Positions 8,251 to 16,657 are shown, counted from the stretch's first letter. The stretch: 64,000 nucleotides of DNA from Paenibacillus stellifer (GCF_000758685.1 NZ_CP009286.1:1332501-1396500); one strand, 5' to 3'. The notes: generated by a model not told the origin, from the sequence alone. Made by a program: numbers and translations.

Positions 8251-9153
8251 ATGAATACTTACATGGGAGAGAATATGCGAGGAACCCGTCTGTTCGGGCG
8301 CGCGCTAAGCATTCTGCTTGCTGCCGTTCTGCTGTGCGTCACGCTGCTCGCGGGGGAAGTGCAGGCCTCAGGTTCCCAGATGATTGTCGTGAACAAGAAG
8401 ACGAATAAGCTGGCATTCTTTGAGGACGGCCGGCTGGTTCGGGTGTTTCCGGTCGCAACAGGGAAGGAGAAGAGCCTGACTCCGGAGGGAAGCTTCAAGC
8501 TGGTCAGCAAAATCAAGAACCGCCCTTATTATAAGGAACATATCGCTGGAGGAGACCCGTCCAATCCGCTCGGAGACCGCTGGCTCGGACTCGATGTCAA
8601 CGGAACGCGGGGAACGACCTACGCCATCCACGGGAATAATAACGAGAACTCAATCGGCAAATATGTAAGCGCCGGATGCATCCGGATGCACAACGACGAT
8701 ATCCACTGGCTCTTTCCCAGAGTCCAGCGAAATATAACGGTCGTCATTACTTCGACCACGCTTGATATGGAAGGGATCGCACAGAAATACGGCTATGGTC
8801 TGGATCAGAAAATATTCGCCGGTTCCATAGTTGCTGACGGCAAGAAGGTCATCCTCAATCGGCCGTTTCTGATGAAGGATTCCCGGGTCTACGTGCCGCT
8901 CCGTGAGACGACGACTCTGCTCGGCTCCAAGCTGGGATCGACCGCGGACGGAGCACTGACCGTTACTACGGGCACCCGCGTCGCGACGTTCAAGCCGCAG
9001 GCCGGTACCGCGACCGTTAACGGGCAGACCGTATCCATCCTGCCGTCAAGAAATCTGGATGGCACGCTGATGATCCCGCTCAGCGCCGTTCCGCAGCTAT
9101 TCGGAATGCAGGTGAAATGGGACGGGGCAAGCGGAACGGCAACGATTCAATAA
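8251..9153 (+). CDS. Secreted L,D-transpeptidase (YkuD) with CuAO-N domain
   Basis: Envelope enzyme likely to make or edit peptidoglycan cross-links. A signal peptide covers about residues 10-40 (ALSILLAAVLLCVTLLAG). The YkuD domain spans about 43-165 with the catalytic pattern HGNNNENSIGKYVSAGCIRM: the His, and the Cys in SAGCIR. The C-terminal 110 residues are a copper-amine-oxidase-N-like stalk (RVYVPLRETTTLLG). GGAGGGG is six bases before the chosen ATG; an earlier in-frame TTG at 8224 lacks this. Confidence 0.9.
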   Translation: MNTYMGENMRGTRLFGRALSILLAAVLLCVTLLAGEVQASGSQMIVVNKKTNKLAFFEDGRLVRVFPVATGKEKSLTPEGSFKLVSKIKNRPYYKEHIAGGDPSNPLGDRWLGLDVNGTRGTTYAIHGNNNENSIGKYVSAGCIRMHNDDIHWLFPRVQRNITVVITSTTLDMEGIAQKYGYGLDQKIFAGSIVADGKKVILNRPFLMKDSRVYVPLRETTTLLGSKLGSTADGALTVTTGTRVATFKPQAGTATVNGQTVSILPSRNLDGTLMIPLSAVPQLFGMQVKWDGASGTATIQ

Positions 9154-9197
9154 GCATATAAAAAAGTATATAACCCACCTATAACCGGAACGGGAAG

Positions 9198-9237
9198 GCG
9201 GTCTTGTTATCCTTTGATGACAAGGCCGCTTTTTTTG
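9198..9237 (+). terminator. Terminator after YkuD gene
   Basis: GCGG-T-CTTGT pairs with ACAAG-G-CCGC, followed by TTTTTTT, about 45 bases after the stop. Confidence 0.8.
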
Positions 9238-9407
9238 GTTGGCTTCGTAAATTCAGTTATTGATCTTGCACCAACTAATAAATCGCTCGTTGGTAAGCTC
9301 TTGAGACGCTTTTCCGACGGTAGCGGGAAACCCTGTTTGAAATATAAATGAGCATTTTGCATTAATCTAAGCCCTTGTTACACAAAGCAATTTTGAGCAT
9401 AAAAAAG

Positions 9408-9471
9408 GACTTCACCCCAACTTGGAGAAGTTTTCAAGTGACCAAACGAGAAAACCCAAGGGAGTGAAGTC
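9408..9471 (+). promoter_or_regulatory. Hairpin able to hide the transposase ribosome-binding site
   Basis: GACTTCACCCC at 9408-9418 pairs with GGGAGTGAAGTC at 9460-9471 (one bulged base), and a smaller ACTTG/CAAGT stem sits in between. The right arm contains GGGAG, the likely Shine-Dalgarno of the transposase ATG at 9475. Such structures in other insertion sequences limit translation of read-through transcripts; that function is inferred here. Confidence 0.55.
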
Positions 9472-9474
9472 ACT

Positions 9475-10668
9475 ATGTATATTCTCCAAGAAAGTCTATT
9501 TTCCTTTGAAGAGCTTCAAAAAATCGAATCGAAAGAGCGATTGCCCATCTTTTTCAGCGCTTTGGACCTGCGACCTTACGCAAGAGAATTGAGAAATCCC
9601 TCACCCCGAGGAGCAGACGGACACTGTCGTCAAGGCATTCTTCGCGCGCTACTCGCAGCTCCTTTAGAGAATATCGATACGTTCACCGGCCTAGCGCGCA
9701 GACTAAAGTTTGACCTCCGTTTCCGTTACCAATGTGGGCTTCGACTGGATATCCCCGCTCCTTCGATTTCTACATTAAGTCGAGTCTTTGCCGAGTTGAC
9801 TGGCAAAGGCCTTGCCAAGCAGTTGTTTGAGGATCTTGTGACTCAGTGCCAAGAAGCTGGAATCATCGACGGAACTCATGTCGCTATCGACAGCGCCGCT
9901 ATTCACGCTTACGAGAAAAAGGAACCCAAGCGAAAAAGTGAACTCACCGGCAATGCCAACTGGGGTGCCAAGTTTGACACCTTTGGCAACAAAGTCAAGT
10001 GGTTTGGCTATAAGTTGCATCTGGCCGTCGATGCCAAAAGTGAACTTCCCATGGCGCTCAAGGTGACCTCTGCCCATGTGAACGACGGAGACGAAGGGCC
10101 TGCACTCATGACGACTGTCGCTGCGAAATCTAAAGTGAAATTCTTCATGCTGGATGCGGGCTACGACCAAATAAAAAACTACGAGGCCGCCCGGAACGTC
10201 AAGGCGCAAGCCATTATTCCGCTGAATCCACGGAATGAAAAGGAACCGCCAGCGGGGATTACCCGCAAAGGCACGCCCTGTTGTTCGATGGGATTTCCCA
10301 TGACGTATTGGGGACAGGAAAAGGTGCATTTAAAATTCCGTTGTCCACATGCGACAGGTCAAGTGGATTGTCCTTTGGGTATGGCCGCTTGTTCGTCCTC
10401 CAATTATGGAATGGTGGTTAAAATCAACAGTCAAACGGATCTCCGGCGTTATGCGCTACCGCATCGGGAAAGCCGAGGCTGGAAGGAACTTTACAATAAA
10501 CGAACCAGTGTAGAACGCTGCAATTCTCGAATGAAGACCTATTTAACTGCAGACCAGCTTCACGTCTGGGGGATTCAAAAAGTGACAACTCACCAATATT
10601 TAAATGCGATTGTGTTACTTGCCTCTGCGCTTGCCATTGCGAAGCAACGAGTACAGAACGCCGCTTAA
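9475..10668 (+). CDS. IS4/IS5/IS1182-type DDE transposase
   Basis: 397 residues, intact. An N-terminal DUF772-like region (PYARELRNPSPRG..) precedes an RNase H-fold core: first Asp in DGTHVAIDSAAI, second in FFMLDAGYDQ, and the Y-2-R-3-E-6-K signature in YNKRTSVERCNSRMK. The enzyme cuts and joins the element ends in DNA. The exact ISfinder family cannot be fixed without a search. Confidence 0.9.
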   Translation: MYILQESLFSFEELQKIESKERLPIFFSALDLRPYARELRNPSPRGADGHCRQGILRALLAAPLENIDTFTGLARRLKFDLRFRYQCGLRLDIPAPSISTLSRVFAELTGKGLAKQLFEDLVTQCQEAGIIDGTHVAIDSAAIHAYEKKEPKRKSELTGNANWGAKFDTFGNKVKWFGYKLHLAVDAKSELPMALKVTSAHVNDGDEGPALMTTVAAKSKVKFFMLDAGYDQIKNYEAARNVKAQAIIPLNPRNEKEPPAGITRKGTPCCSMGFPMTYWGQEKVHLKFRCPHATGQVDCPLGMAACSSSNYGMVVKINSQTDLRRYALPHRESRGWKELYNKRTSVERCNSRMKTYLTADQLHVWGIQKVTTHQYLNAIVLLASALAIAKQRVQNAA

Positions 10669-10800
10669 AAACTTCCGATTCATTGAAATTCTGTCCGTCT
10701 GTCTATTTTTCACTCCACTCTCACAACACTGAGATTTCGTTGTAACCTAACTTTGACTTTAAATCAAAATATGAATTATGCAAAATGCTCAAATAGGAAA

Positions 10801-10837
10801 AAATGATGATTTCGTAGTGGAAATCGTCATTTTTTTA
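10801..10837 (-). terminator. Bidirectional hairpin at the yvrJ 3' end
   Basis: AATGATGATTTC pairs with GAAATCGTCATT and is followed by TTTTTTT on the plus strand and AT-rich bases on the minus strand. The stop codon of the YvrJ gene lies inside the stem. Confidence 0.65.
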
Positions 10838-11012
10838 CGATCGTGTCCTCATCTTTCAGAGATTGGATGACTAGTGTTAGCTGCTTGATTGAAACATCCA
10901 ATTGCTCTAACTTTTCCTCCATAGTTTGTAGTACATAGCGAACTAAGATCACACATAACGTTACAGGAAAGCCAACATTCGCAATCAAAGATACAATATC
11001 GGTAATTTCCAT
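10827..11012 (-). CDS. YvrJ family small membrane protein
   Basis: 61 residues. One membrane span near the N-terminus (SLIANVGFPVTLCVILVRYV) is followed by a charged amphipathic helix (MEEKLEQLDVSIKQLTLVI). This matches the YvrJ family, which is similar in layout to small holin-like BhlA/UviB proteins. It is divergent from a split sigma factor operon. In Bacillus subtilis yvrJ is controlled by the two-part sigma factor SigO-RsoA, so the pairing here is telling. Confidence 0.8.
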   Translation of the reverse strand: MEITDIVSLIANVGFPVTLCVILVRYVLQTMEEKLEQLDVSIKQLTLVIQSLKDEDTIVKK

Positions 11013-11180
11013 TTCGCACTTTTCCCCTTTCTATTTACTCTACATATATAGGAAATTGTCGAGTATCTCATACAACCTAAATCCATTTTATGGTATAATA
11101 AGAACAAATGTTCCTGTTTTGGTTGTATTGTTTCTACTGTTTTTTCCCTACACGTAAACGAGTTAAAGGAGAATCCGTCA

Positions 11181-11507
11181 TTGAGTGCATACGACGATTA
11201 CAAAAAAGAGATTTACCGGATTGGGTGGAAAGTGCAGTACAAGGCGAGAAAGGTTCGAACAAGGGAATTCCCTCTTTTTGATAACCTTCCAAACGATCAA
11301 AATTTCACAACTTATTCAGAAACAAAAATTTGGATAGAGGAGCTTTTAAACCAGCTTCCATCCCAGGGAAGGATCATTCTTGACAAAATTTATCTACAAG
11401 ACATGACCGAAAACGAAGTAGCTAATGAACTGCATATCAGTCAACAGGCGGTGAGCAAATGGAAAAAGAAAATGATTCAGACATTATCTCAGATCGTGAA
11501 TTTTTAA
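11181..11507 (+). CDS. Sigma factor region-4 subunit, SigO-like
   Basis: 108 residues with a region-4 helix-turn-helix at the C-terminus (LPSQGRIILDKIYLQDMTEN, then VANELHISQQAVSKWKKKM), the part that reads the -35 element. No region 2 is present. The next, overlapping frame supplies a region-2-like part, as in the two-subunit SigO/RsoA factor of B. subtilis (SigO itself is longer, 176 residues). The start is TTG, nine bases after AAAGGAG. The upstream gap contains AGAACAAATGTTCC, an imperfect dyad that may be a control site. Confidence 0.65.
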   Translation: MSAYDDYKKEIYRIGWKVQYKARKVRTREFPLFDNLPNDQNFTTYSETKIWIEELLNQLPSQGRIILDKIYLQDMTENEVANELHISQQAVSKWKKKMIQTLSQIVNF

Positions 11508-11704
11508 GATTGATAGAAGCAACGAAACAAAAGAACTCTGATGCAATATTACAACTGGTGAATTTATTCAAAGAGGACATCCAAAAAGTAAGCAGATACA
11601 TCCATTTGCCTACTGAAGATGCAGTGTCTACCATTACAACGGAATTCCTTGAATTAATACAAAGTAAGGACTTCGTACCACAGCCTAGTGAAAAGAGGGA
11701 TTAG
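11459..11704 (+). CDS. Sigma factor region-2-like subunit, RsoA-like
   Basis: 81 residues, close to the 79 of B. subtilis RsoA. REFLRLIEATKQKNSDAILQ and the following LVNLFKEDIQKVSRYIHLP look like the N-terminal helix and core-binding helices of sigma region 2. It overlaps the SigO-like gene by 49 bases in another frame, so the pair is translated together. Proposed role: the core-RNA-polymerase-binding half of a split sigma factor. It could instead be a HTH_16-type conjugative-element regulator. Confidence 0.6.
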   Translation: MEKENDSDIISDREFLRLIEATKQKNSDAILQLVNLFKEDIQKVSRYIHLPTEDAVSTITTEFLELIQSKDFVPQPSEKRD

Positions 11705-11833
11705 GTCAGCACCAAAAAATTCAGGTGCAGGTTGTTAAACACCGTTAAAAAATTCCTTTATAAATGAGAAGCAAAAACGGCGCGCAGCTCTCTCAAATCT
11801 GATCAGAATACAACAATAAGGAGTGAAATACAA

Positions 11834-12337
11834 ATGGCATTCACAAAGGAATACACCGCAACGCTAACCCTCAGTCTTGATTCAGTCAGAAAAACAGAAC
11901 GTGCACAACGAGTCATTTATGATTCAGGTCTTGTGAGCCCTAACCAAAACACCCTAGCGACAGGTCTTTCTTACTCTGCAAGCATATTGGGCATTGTATT
12001 TTTCTTGTCCACCCCTGCCAGCTTGGCTGCAGGAGTAGTATCTCTCGTAAGTAGCCTAGTTGAGAACGACAAGGCTGTTCTTCAATCGATGGTATACAGC
12101 GGGTATTGGAATCTGGGTTACTTAGAGGACTTCCTGGTGGATAACCCCAATTATGACTTGATTGAAGTGACCTTACCTTTCATCGAGTATGAAACCAAAG
12201 GGGTAAGATTCATTACTGGTAAAGGCGTTGTGAACCGCGTTCATTCCACGAGCGGCGGCTGGACACTTCTGATATTAGATAACAAGAGGACACTCTCGAA
12301 GAGAGTGTCCTCTTGTTATCTAATATCTAACTTTTAA
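11834..12337 (+). CDS. Unknown protein downstream of the split sigma factor
   Basis: 167 residues; I do not recognise it. A central hydrophobic stretch (about residues 43-76, SASILGIVFFLSTPASLAAG) could be a membrane or pore segment; there is no classical signal peptide. The last 22 or so codons are read through a 27-bp perfect hairpin (12271-12327), so the true C-terminus may be abnormal. Being next to a dedicated sigma factor and a holin-like YvrJ gene, it could be an exported or toxic product, but that is only inference. AAGGAG lies 13 bases before the ATG. Confidence 0.65.
   Translation: MAFTKEYTATLTLSLDSVRKTERAQRVIYDSGLVSPNQNTLATGLSYSASILGIVFFLSTPASLAAGVVSLVSSLVENDKAVLQSMVYSGYWNLGYLEDFLVDNPNYDLIEVTLPFIEYETKGVRFITGKGVVNRVHSTSGGWTLLILDNKRTLSKRVSSCYLISNF
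12271..12327. repeat. 27-bp perfect inverted repeat with GAA loop
   Basis: The arm 12271-12297 (GATATTAGATAACAAGAGG..) is repeated exactly in reverse complement at 12301-12327, with a three-base loop. It lies where two convergent genes meet and overlaps the coding ends of both. Probable bidirectional terminator, although no long T-run follows. Confidence 0.85.
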
Positions 12338-12791
12338 AAAGCTCAATTAGTTCATTAAGGTCAACATCACTTACGATTTTGTAAGAGGTTTGAACATTCT
12401 TAGGAGAGTTGGATCCATAATTGTAAACGTCAAGATAAATACCATCATAAAGCGTGATTCCTGCACTCCTTTGCTGCTTATATCCTTTGAGAGTAATCCA
12501 ATAGGAGTTTTCAAATTGAACTTCTGAAATACGGGATTTCTTCAACCTCAAATCAGAAAATACCGCGAGTACCTGCTGAATTTGGCTTGGATCGGTTATG
12601 TCGACTATCTTTTCACCTGTCGTATCTCTCTTAATGATCTCAATACTGTTAACGGACTTTGAATCAAAATCCTTGCCTATAGCCTTGTCAAAGGCGACAG
12701 ACTGGTTAAAGTGCATAAACAACCCTAAGCTCAATAAAAGAATGATTAGGACCGCTGTAGCTATAATCATCAAAGAACGATTGTTTTTCAT
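12327..12791 (-). CDS. Small membrane-anchored protein, DUF5301-like
   Basis: 154 residues. Residues 6-28 are a single membrane anchor (LMIIATAVLIILLLSLGLFM). The rest is an extracytoplasmic beta-rich domain: a NSIEIIKRDTTGEKIVDITD strand pair, then SYWITLKGYKQQRSAGITLY. The layout resembles DUF5301 proteins, whose function is unknown. It converges on the unknown gene at 11834 and shares the long hairpin at its 3' end. Confidence 0.65.
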   Translation of the reverse strand: MKNNRSLMIIATAVLIILLLSLGLFMHFNQSVAFDKAIGKDFDSKSVNSIEIIKRDTTGEKIVDITDPSQIQQVLAVFSDLRLKKSRISEVQFENSYWITLKGYKQQRSAGITLYDGIYLDVYNYGSNSPKNVQTSYKIVSDVDLNELIELFKS

Positions 12792-13357
12792 ATCGTTGAC
12801 TCCTTATTAATTGTATTCAAGCTAACAATCGGAAGCTGAGACTATCGACTAGAAGTTTGAATTATCGATAAAAAGCAGACTCTTGTTAGTAACCGAGATC
12901 TGTTCAATGCCTTGGGTTTGGTTTTACTCATTTGATTATTCTTGAGCAATTGAAAAAAACCAATGCTGAAGTGATATTCTTTATTTATACCTAGATGAGT
13001 GACCTTGTCTTCAGAGCTGACTATTCCGAGACATGCAATGGGATTTTGTTTATGAATGCAGCTAAAGCTTTTGATAAGATTTGTCTTTTCTTTAATACAT
13101 AAGGGGCCTCCTTAATTCTGACGTTTATTACTGGTAAATAATTTCATTATATAACAATAGCTGTATGATTCATGTAGGTGTTGTTATGACTTATTTAGTT
13201 TGCACTTCAGGAGGAGGTACTCAAAGCTATGTTTCCCTGCCGCATGATCGAATTAAAGATTGCATTTAATCAAACGAAGAGAAACCGGGGCTCGGCGCTT
13301 CCTGAACCGAGGGCTTGGGATATAGTCTGACTGAGGGGCGGAAAGCTTAGCCAGGCG
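12792..13357. other. Long AT-rich gap with a possible tiny gene
   Basis: No confident gene in 566 bases. The only notable site is GGAGGAGG at 13211-13217, placed before an ATG at 13229 that opens a 33-codon frame ending at 13330 (MFPCRMIELKIAFNQTKRN..). It has no recognisable family and may be a relic. Confidence 0.3.
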
Positions 13358-13648
13358 CTATCTGCTCTTCACCATATACCTTAATCCATCCTCAAGCCGA
13401 TCATCTTCCCATCCATTTTTCCGGTAAAAAGAATACGCCCGCAATCGGGTATCCACGTCCGTCGTAAGCCAAAGGGCCTTGGAGCCTGATTCCCACAGCC
13501 AATTCTCCACCAATTGTAAAAGCCCGGTCCCGATTCCCTTGTTAATGTATTCACGGATCGAATCCTCTGTAATCCCAAGTGAATGGAGTTCCTCTAGAGA
13601 CAAGTTGTTCTCATCGGTAGCAGCTCGGACTTCAATTATCGTGGGGAC
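13358..13648 (-). pseudogene. GNAT acetyltransferase remnant with internal deletion
   Basis: The reading frame from 13648 begins like a GNAT protein (TIIEVRAATDENNLSLEELH) and ends like one (WLTTDVDTRLRAYSFYRKNG), but the two are joined at SIREYINKG/IGTGLLQL. The central strands and most of the acetyl-CoA loop, about 70 residues, are missing, and no ATG, GTG or TTG start is seen ahead of the conserved N-terminus. Not likely to be active. Confidence 0.6.
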
Positions 13649-13745
13649 GTCTCCCAGCGTGTTGTAATCAGAAAAGTAATTCCTTAAGCCAAAAAAACCG
13701 ATACTATAAATGGATCATATCATACATAGAAGGAGAATTTTTGCC

Positions 13746-14219
13746 ATGGAAGAAAGAAATGCCGGATTCTGGATCCGCTTTGCCGCCAGGTTTCTGGACG
13801 GACTCATCTTCTCGCTGCCTCTCAGCATCGTAATCTATCTCTTGACAGGGGAGGACGTACGAGAAGGGGCCGGCCGCACAGTCGTGAACATCCTGAACAT
13901 TCTGTACGCTGTCCTGCTGCCCATCTTCTGGAACGGCCAGACGATCGGCAAAAGAATCTGCAATATCCGGATTCGCAAGACCAGCGGCGCACCACTGGGT
14001 ATCGGGACGATGCTGATCCGGGACGGGCTCATCGAGCTGCTGTACTCTTATACTTACGGCATCGCTGTGCTGGTCAGCGCAATCATGGTGGCGGCGCGCA
14101 GGGATAAGCGGGCGATCCATGATTTTGCCGCAGGGACCGAGGTTGTGAAGGATTCCTATCTGGACTATGATCATGCCGTGCACGAGGGATACGGACAGGA
14201 AAAGAACCCTTTAACGTAA
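13746..14219 (+). CDS. RDD family membrane protein
   Basis: 157 residues from the ATG that follows GAAGGAG by ten bases. RDD family signatures: GFWIRFAARFLDGLIFSLPL with the Arg-Asp pair, GQTIGKRICNIRI, and DKRAIHDFAAGTEVV at the end. Three membrane spans. The function of the family is poorly defined, and nothing in the neighbourhood suggests a role. Confidence 0.85.
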   Translation: MEERNAGFWIRFAARFLDGLIFSLPLSIVIYLLTGEDVREGAGRTVVNILNILYAVLLPIFWNGQTIGKRICNIRIRKTSGAPLGIGTMLIRDGLIELLYSYTYGIAVLVSAIMVAARRDKRAIHDFAAGTEVVKDSYLDYDHAVHEGYGQEKNPLT

Positions 14220-14374
14220 ACGGTTACGTTTTTTGGCCGGATTTCGGTAAATGAGGCGTGTTTTGGGGAACGGACGGTATTCCAGTTCAAATGAAAACGT
14301 TGTAAAATGTTAGAGAACGAGACAGTTGAACTGGCGCATTTTTAGCACCATATGCGGAAAGGAAAGATACCTAA

Positions 14375-15436
14375 ATGGACCCTAAAACATATAATCTGGC
14401 CATAGTAGGCTATGGAGGCATGGGCAGCTACCATGTCCAACTGATTGAACCGATCGAGCGTCTGACCGTAGCCGGCGTATTCGATATCGTGGACTATCGG
14501 AAAGAGCTTGCTGCCGCCAAAGGCCTTCAAACCTACGACAGCCTGGAAGCAGTATTATCTGACGATAAAGTCGACATTGTGCTGATCGCAACGCCGAACG
14601 ATGTGCACAAGACAATTGCCATCCAGGCGCTTAGAGCGGGCAAGCATGTCGTCTGCGAGAAGCCGGTAACCGTGAGCAGCTCCGAGCTGCTTGAAATTAT
14701 GGAGACGGCCAAAGAGACGAACCGGGTCTTCATGGTGCATCAGAACCGCCGGTGGGATGAGGATTTCCTCATTATTCAGGATCTGATTGCGCAGAAAAAA
14801 ATCGGCGAGGTATTCCGGGTGGAGTCCCGCGTACAGGGCGCCAACGGCATTCCGGGCGACTGGCGCCAGCTTAAGGCATACGGCGGCGGCATGCTGCTGG
14901 ATTGGGGCGTCCATCTGCTCGACCAGCTGCTGCTTCTCACAGGCAGCCGTATCGACAGCGTTGCGGCTGAACTCAGCTTCATCCTTGGCACAGAGGTGGA
15001 TGACGGATTTACGAGCCATATCCGGTTCAAGGACGGTCTGACGGCGGTGATCGAGGTTGGTACGACCAACTTTGTGAAGCTTCCCCGCTGGTATGTCAAG
15101 GGAACCGAGGGTACGACGGTGATCCGGGACTGGGATCTCAGCGGCGAGACGGTAGCCATCAATCCCGATGTCGCGAAGGTGGAACCGACGCCGATTCAGG
15201 CCGGTCAGGGGCTGACCAAGACGATGGCGCCGCCGTCCGAGGAATCGACGCTGCGTTCTCCGATTGAGAAGGCGCAGAGTACGAAGGCGAGCTTCTACGA
15301 CAACCTCGTCTCCGTCATCGAGGGCGCGGCCGAGCCGCTGGTGAAGAACGAAGAGGTGCTGCGAGTGCTGCGGCTCATTGAGACGATCTTCGAAGCGGCC
15401 GAGAAACGGGCCGTGCTGAAGGATTTGGAGCTGTAA
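14375..15436 (+). CDS. Gfo/Idh/MocA family NAD(P)-dependent oxidoreductase
   Basis: 353 residues. N-terminal Rossmann fold (AIVGYGGMGSYHVQLIEP) with the family motif HVVCEKPVTVSS near residue 100 and the C-terminal alpha/beta substrate domain (DWRQLKAYGGGMLLDWGVHL). Such enzymes act on sugars or inositols; the substrate cannot be read here. Single gene, GGAAAGG upstream. Confidence 0.9.
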   Translation: MDPKTYNLAIVGYGGMGSYHVQLIEPIERLTVAGVFDIVDYRKELAAAKGLQTYDSLEAVLSDDKVDIVLIATPNDVHKTIAIQALRAGKHVVCEKPVTVSSSELLEIMETAKETNRVFMVHQNRRWDEDFLIIQDLIAQKKIGEVFRVESRVQGANGIPGDWRQLKAYGGGMLLDWGVHLLDQLLLLTGSRIDSVAAELSFILGTEVDDGFTSHIRFKDGLTAVIEVGTTNFVKLPRWYVKGTEGTTVIRDWDLSGETVAINPDVAKVEPTPIQAGQGLTKTMAPPSEESTLRSPIEKAQSTKASFYDNLVSVIEGAAEPLVKNEEVLRVLRLIETIFEAAEKRAVLKDLEL

Positions 15437-15512
15437 TTAACTTTATTGCCGATAACGCCGATAGCCGGATCGGATTGGGGATCAAGTTGCACCTGACCGC
15501 GCATCGGCAGGC

Positions 15513-15546
15513 AAAGAGCCGGGGTTCCTGTTGGAGCCCCGGCTTA
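15513..15546. terminator. Bidirectional hairpin AGCCGGGG/CCCCGGCT
   Basis: Perfect 8-bp GC-rich stem between the convergent ends of the oxidoreductase and the FMN-binding gene. T-tracts are short on both sides. Confidence 0.6.
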
Positions 15547-15566
15547 TTGCGTCAAGGATAACTCTT

Positions 15567-15968
15567 CTATTTCTGGGGTTCAGCCTGAGTCAGCGCGTTC
15601 TCGACCGCTTTCTTCAGGACCCGGCTGGAATTCGTCGCGCCGCTGACAGCATCCACCTCAAGCGTCTGCCGCTGCACGATTTCGCCGAGAATAGCCTCTG
15701 CCGGAGCGCCATGCCCGTTCTTATGCTTGAGTATCGTGATATCAGCCACCCGGCCGTTCTTCACGGTGACACGAACCTTCGCGTCAATGAACCGCACGTC
15801 GCACTCCCCGTCATATACCCCGTCCTTAAGTCCTGTGAAGGGAAGATCCGCTGTAACAAGATTAGCCACTCTATTCTGATAGTTCCGGACCTGAATGAGA
15901 TACGTCGCTCCCCAGACGATGCCGATGAGCAATACTAGGGACGCGGCGATTATCCATATCTTTTTCAT
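15567..15968 (-). CDS. FMN-binding domain membrane protein
   Basis: 133 residues. N-terminal membrane anchor (IIAASLVLLIGIVWGATYL), then an extracytoplasmic FMN-binding domain as in RnfG/NqrC: DGVYDGECDVRF and the attachment motif DAVSGATNSSRVLKKAV, where the Thr of SGAT normally carries FMN. It probably passes electrons outside the membrane. Its ATG overlaps the TGA of the TetR gene, so both are one operon. Confidence 0.85.
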   Translation of the reverse strand: MKKIWIIAASLVLLIGIVWGATYLIQVRNYQNRVANLVTADLPFTGLKDGVYDGECDVRFIDAKVRVTVKNGRVADITILKHKNGHGAPAEAILGEIVQRQTLEVDAVSGATNSSRVLKKAVENALTQAEPQK

Positions 15969-16618
15969 AACGGAATTTCTCCTTCCTTACTAACCATCCG
16001 CAGCAGCAGCCCGAAGCTGTACTCCAGAAGATCGTCCGTTGTCACACCCATCGTCTCGGCAATGTAGCTGCTCTTGCGATGTGCCGCCAGAATCACCCCG
16101 GAGAGACTGCTCCAGAAGATCAGAATCGTCTCCTTAATCCGGATATCCGCTCTTACCTCGCCCTGGGCGATTCCCCGGGAGATCATTTCCCCAAGCGCAG
16201 CATTGATTTCTTCTCCTACGGCAAAAATATCCCGCTTCACCTGCGGCAGATCTTCGCCATCGAGCGGAGTAGTCTGAAATTCGGCGATGCCCGCGAACTG
16301 GTAGGGGGATGCTTCATAGAAGTCGGCGAGGCTGGCGCACAGCTTCTTGTACCCGGCGGAGAAGCTCTGATTCGGGTCCCATTCCCCGAGCAGCTGCTCT
16401 TTCAGGCGGGTGAAGCCTTTCAGCACGAGCCGGTCGTGAATTTCCTCCTTGCCCGAGAATTGAAGGTAGACGGTGCGTTTGCTGTATTCGGCTTGGTGAG
16501 CAATGTCATCCATCGTCGTCGCGGCATAGCCCTTGTCTTCGAACAGCTGCTCCGCGGCATTCAATATGGTATTCCGGTGAAGCAAAAGAATGACTTCTTT
16601 ACGGCTGCTGCGGTCCAT
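15965..16618 (-). CDS. TetR/AcrR family transcriptional regulator
   Basis: 217 residues. The N-terminal helix-turn-helix is clear (NTILNAAEQLFEDKGYAATT, then MDDIAHQAEYSKRTVYLQF); the C-terminal ligand domain is variable. GGAGG is seven bases before the ATG. It is first in an operon with the FMN-binding protein, and a perfect dyad lies just upstream, so it is probably autoregulated and controls its partner. Confidence 0.9.
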   Translation of the reverse strand: MDRSSRKEVILLLHRNTILNAAEQLFEDKGYAATTMDDIAHQAEYSKRTVYLQFSGKEEIHDRLVLKGFTRLKEQLLGEWDPNQSFSAGYKKLCASLADFYEASPYQFAGIAEFQTTPLDGEDLPQVKRDIFAVGEEINAALGEMISRGIAQGEVRADIRIKETILIFWSSLSGVILAAHRKSSYIAETMGVTTDDLLEYSFGLLLRMVSKEGEIPL

Positions 16619-16640
16619 TTGGAAACCTCCAATGTGAAAA

Positions 16641-16657
16641 GTAAACTAATGGTTTAC
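16641..16657. promoter_or_regulatory. Probable TetR operator
   Basis: GTAAAC-TAATG-GTTTAC is a perfect 6+5+6 inverted repeat 23 bases upstream of the TetR start codon, the usual place and size for a TetR-type operator. Confidence 0.65.

Larger units (their letters stand above)
9350..10790 (+). mobile_element. Complete DDE insertion sequence with AAAT target duplication
   Basis: Element of 1441 bp. Both ends begin GAGCATTTTGCAT when read inward (9350-9362 and the complement of 10778-10790) and then diverge. AAAT directly flanks both sides (9346-9349 and 10791-10794), a 4-bp target duplication. It carries one intact transposase gene. It lies between the YkuD terminator and the YvrJ gene and does not obviously break a gene. 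Confidence 0.9.
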
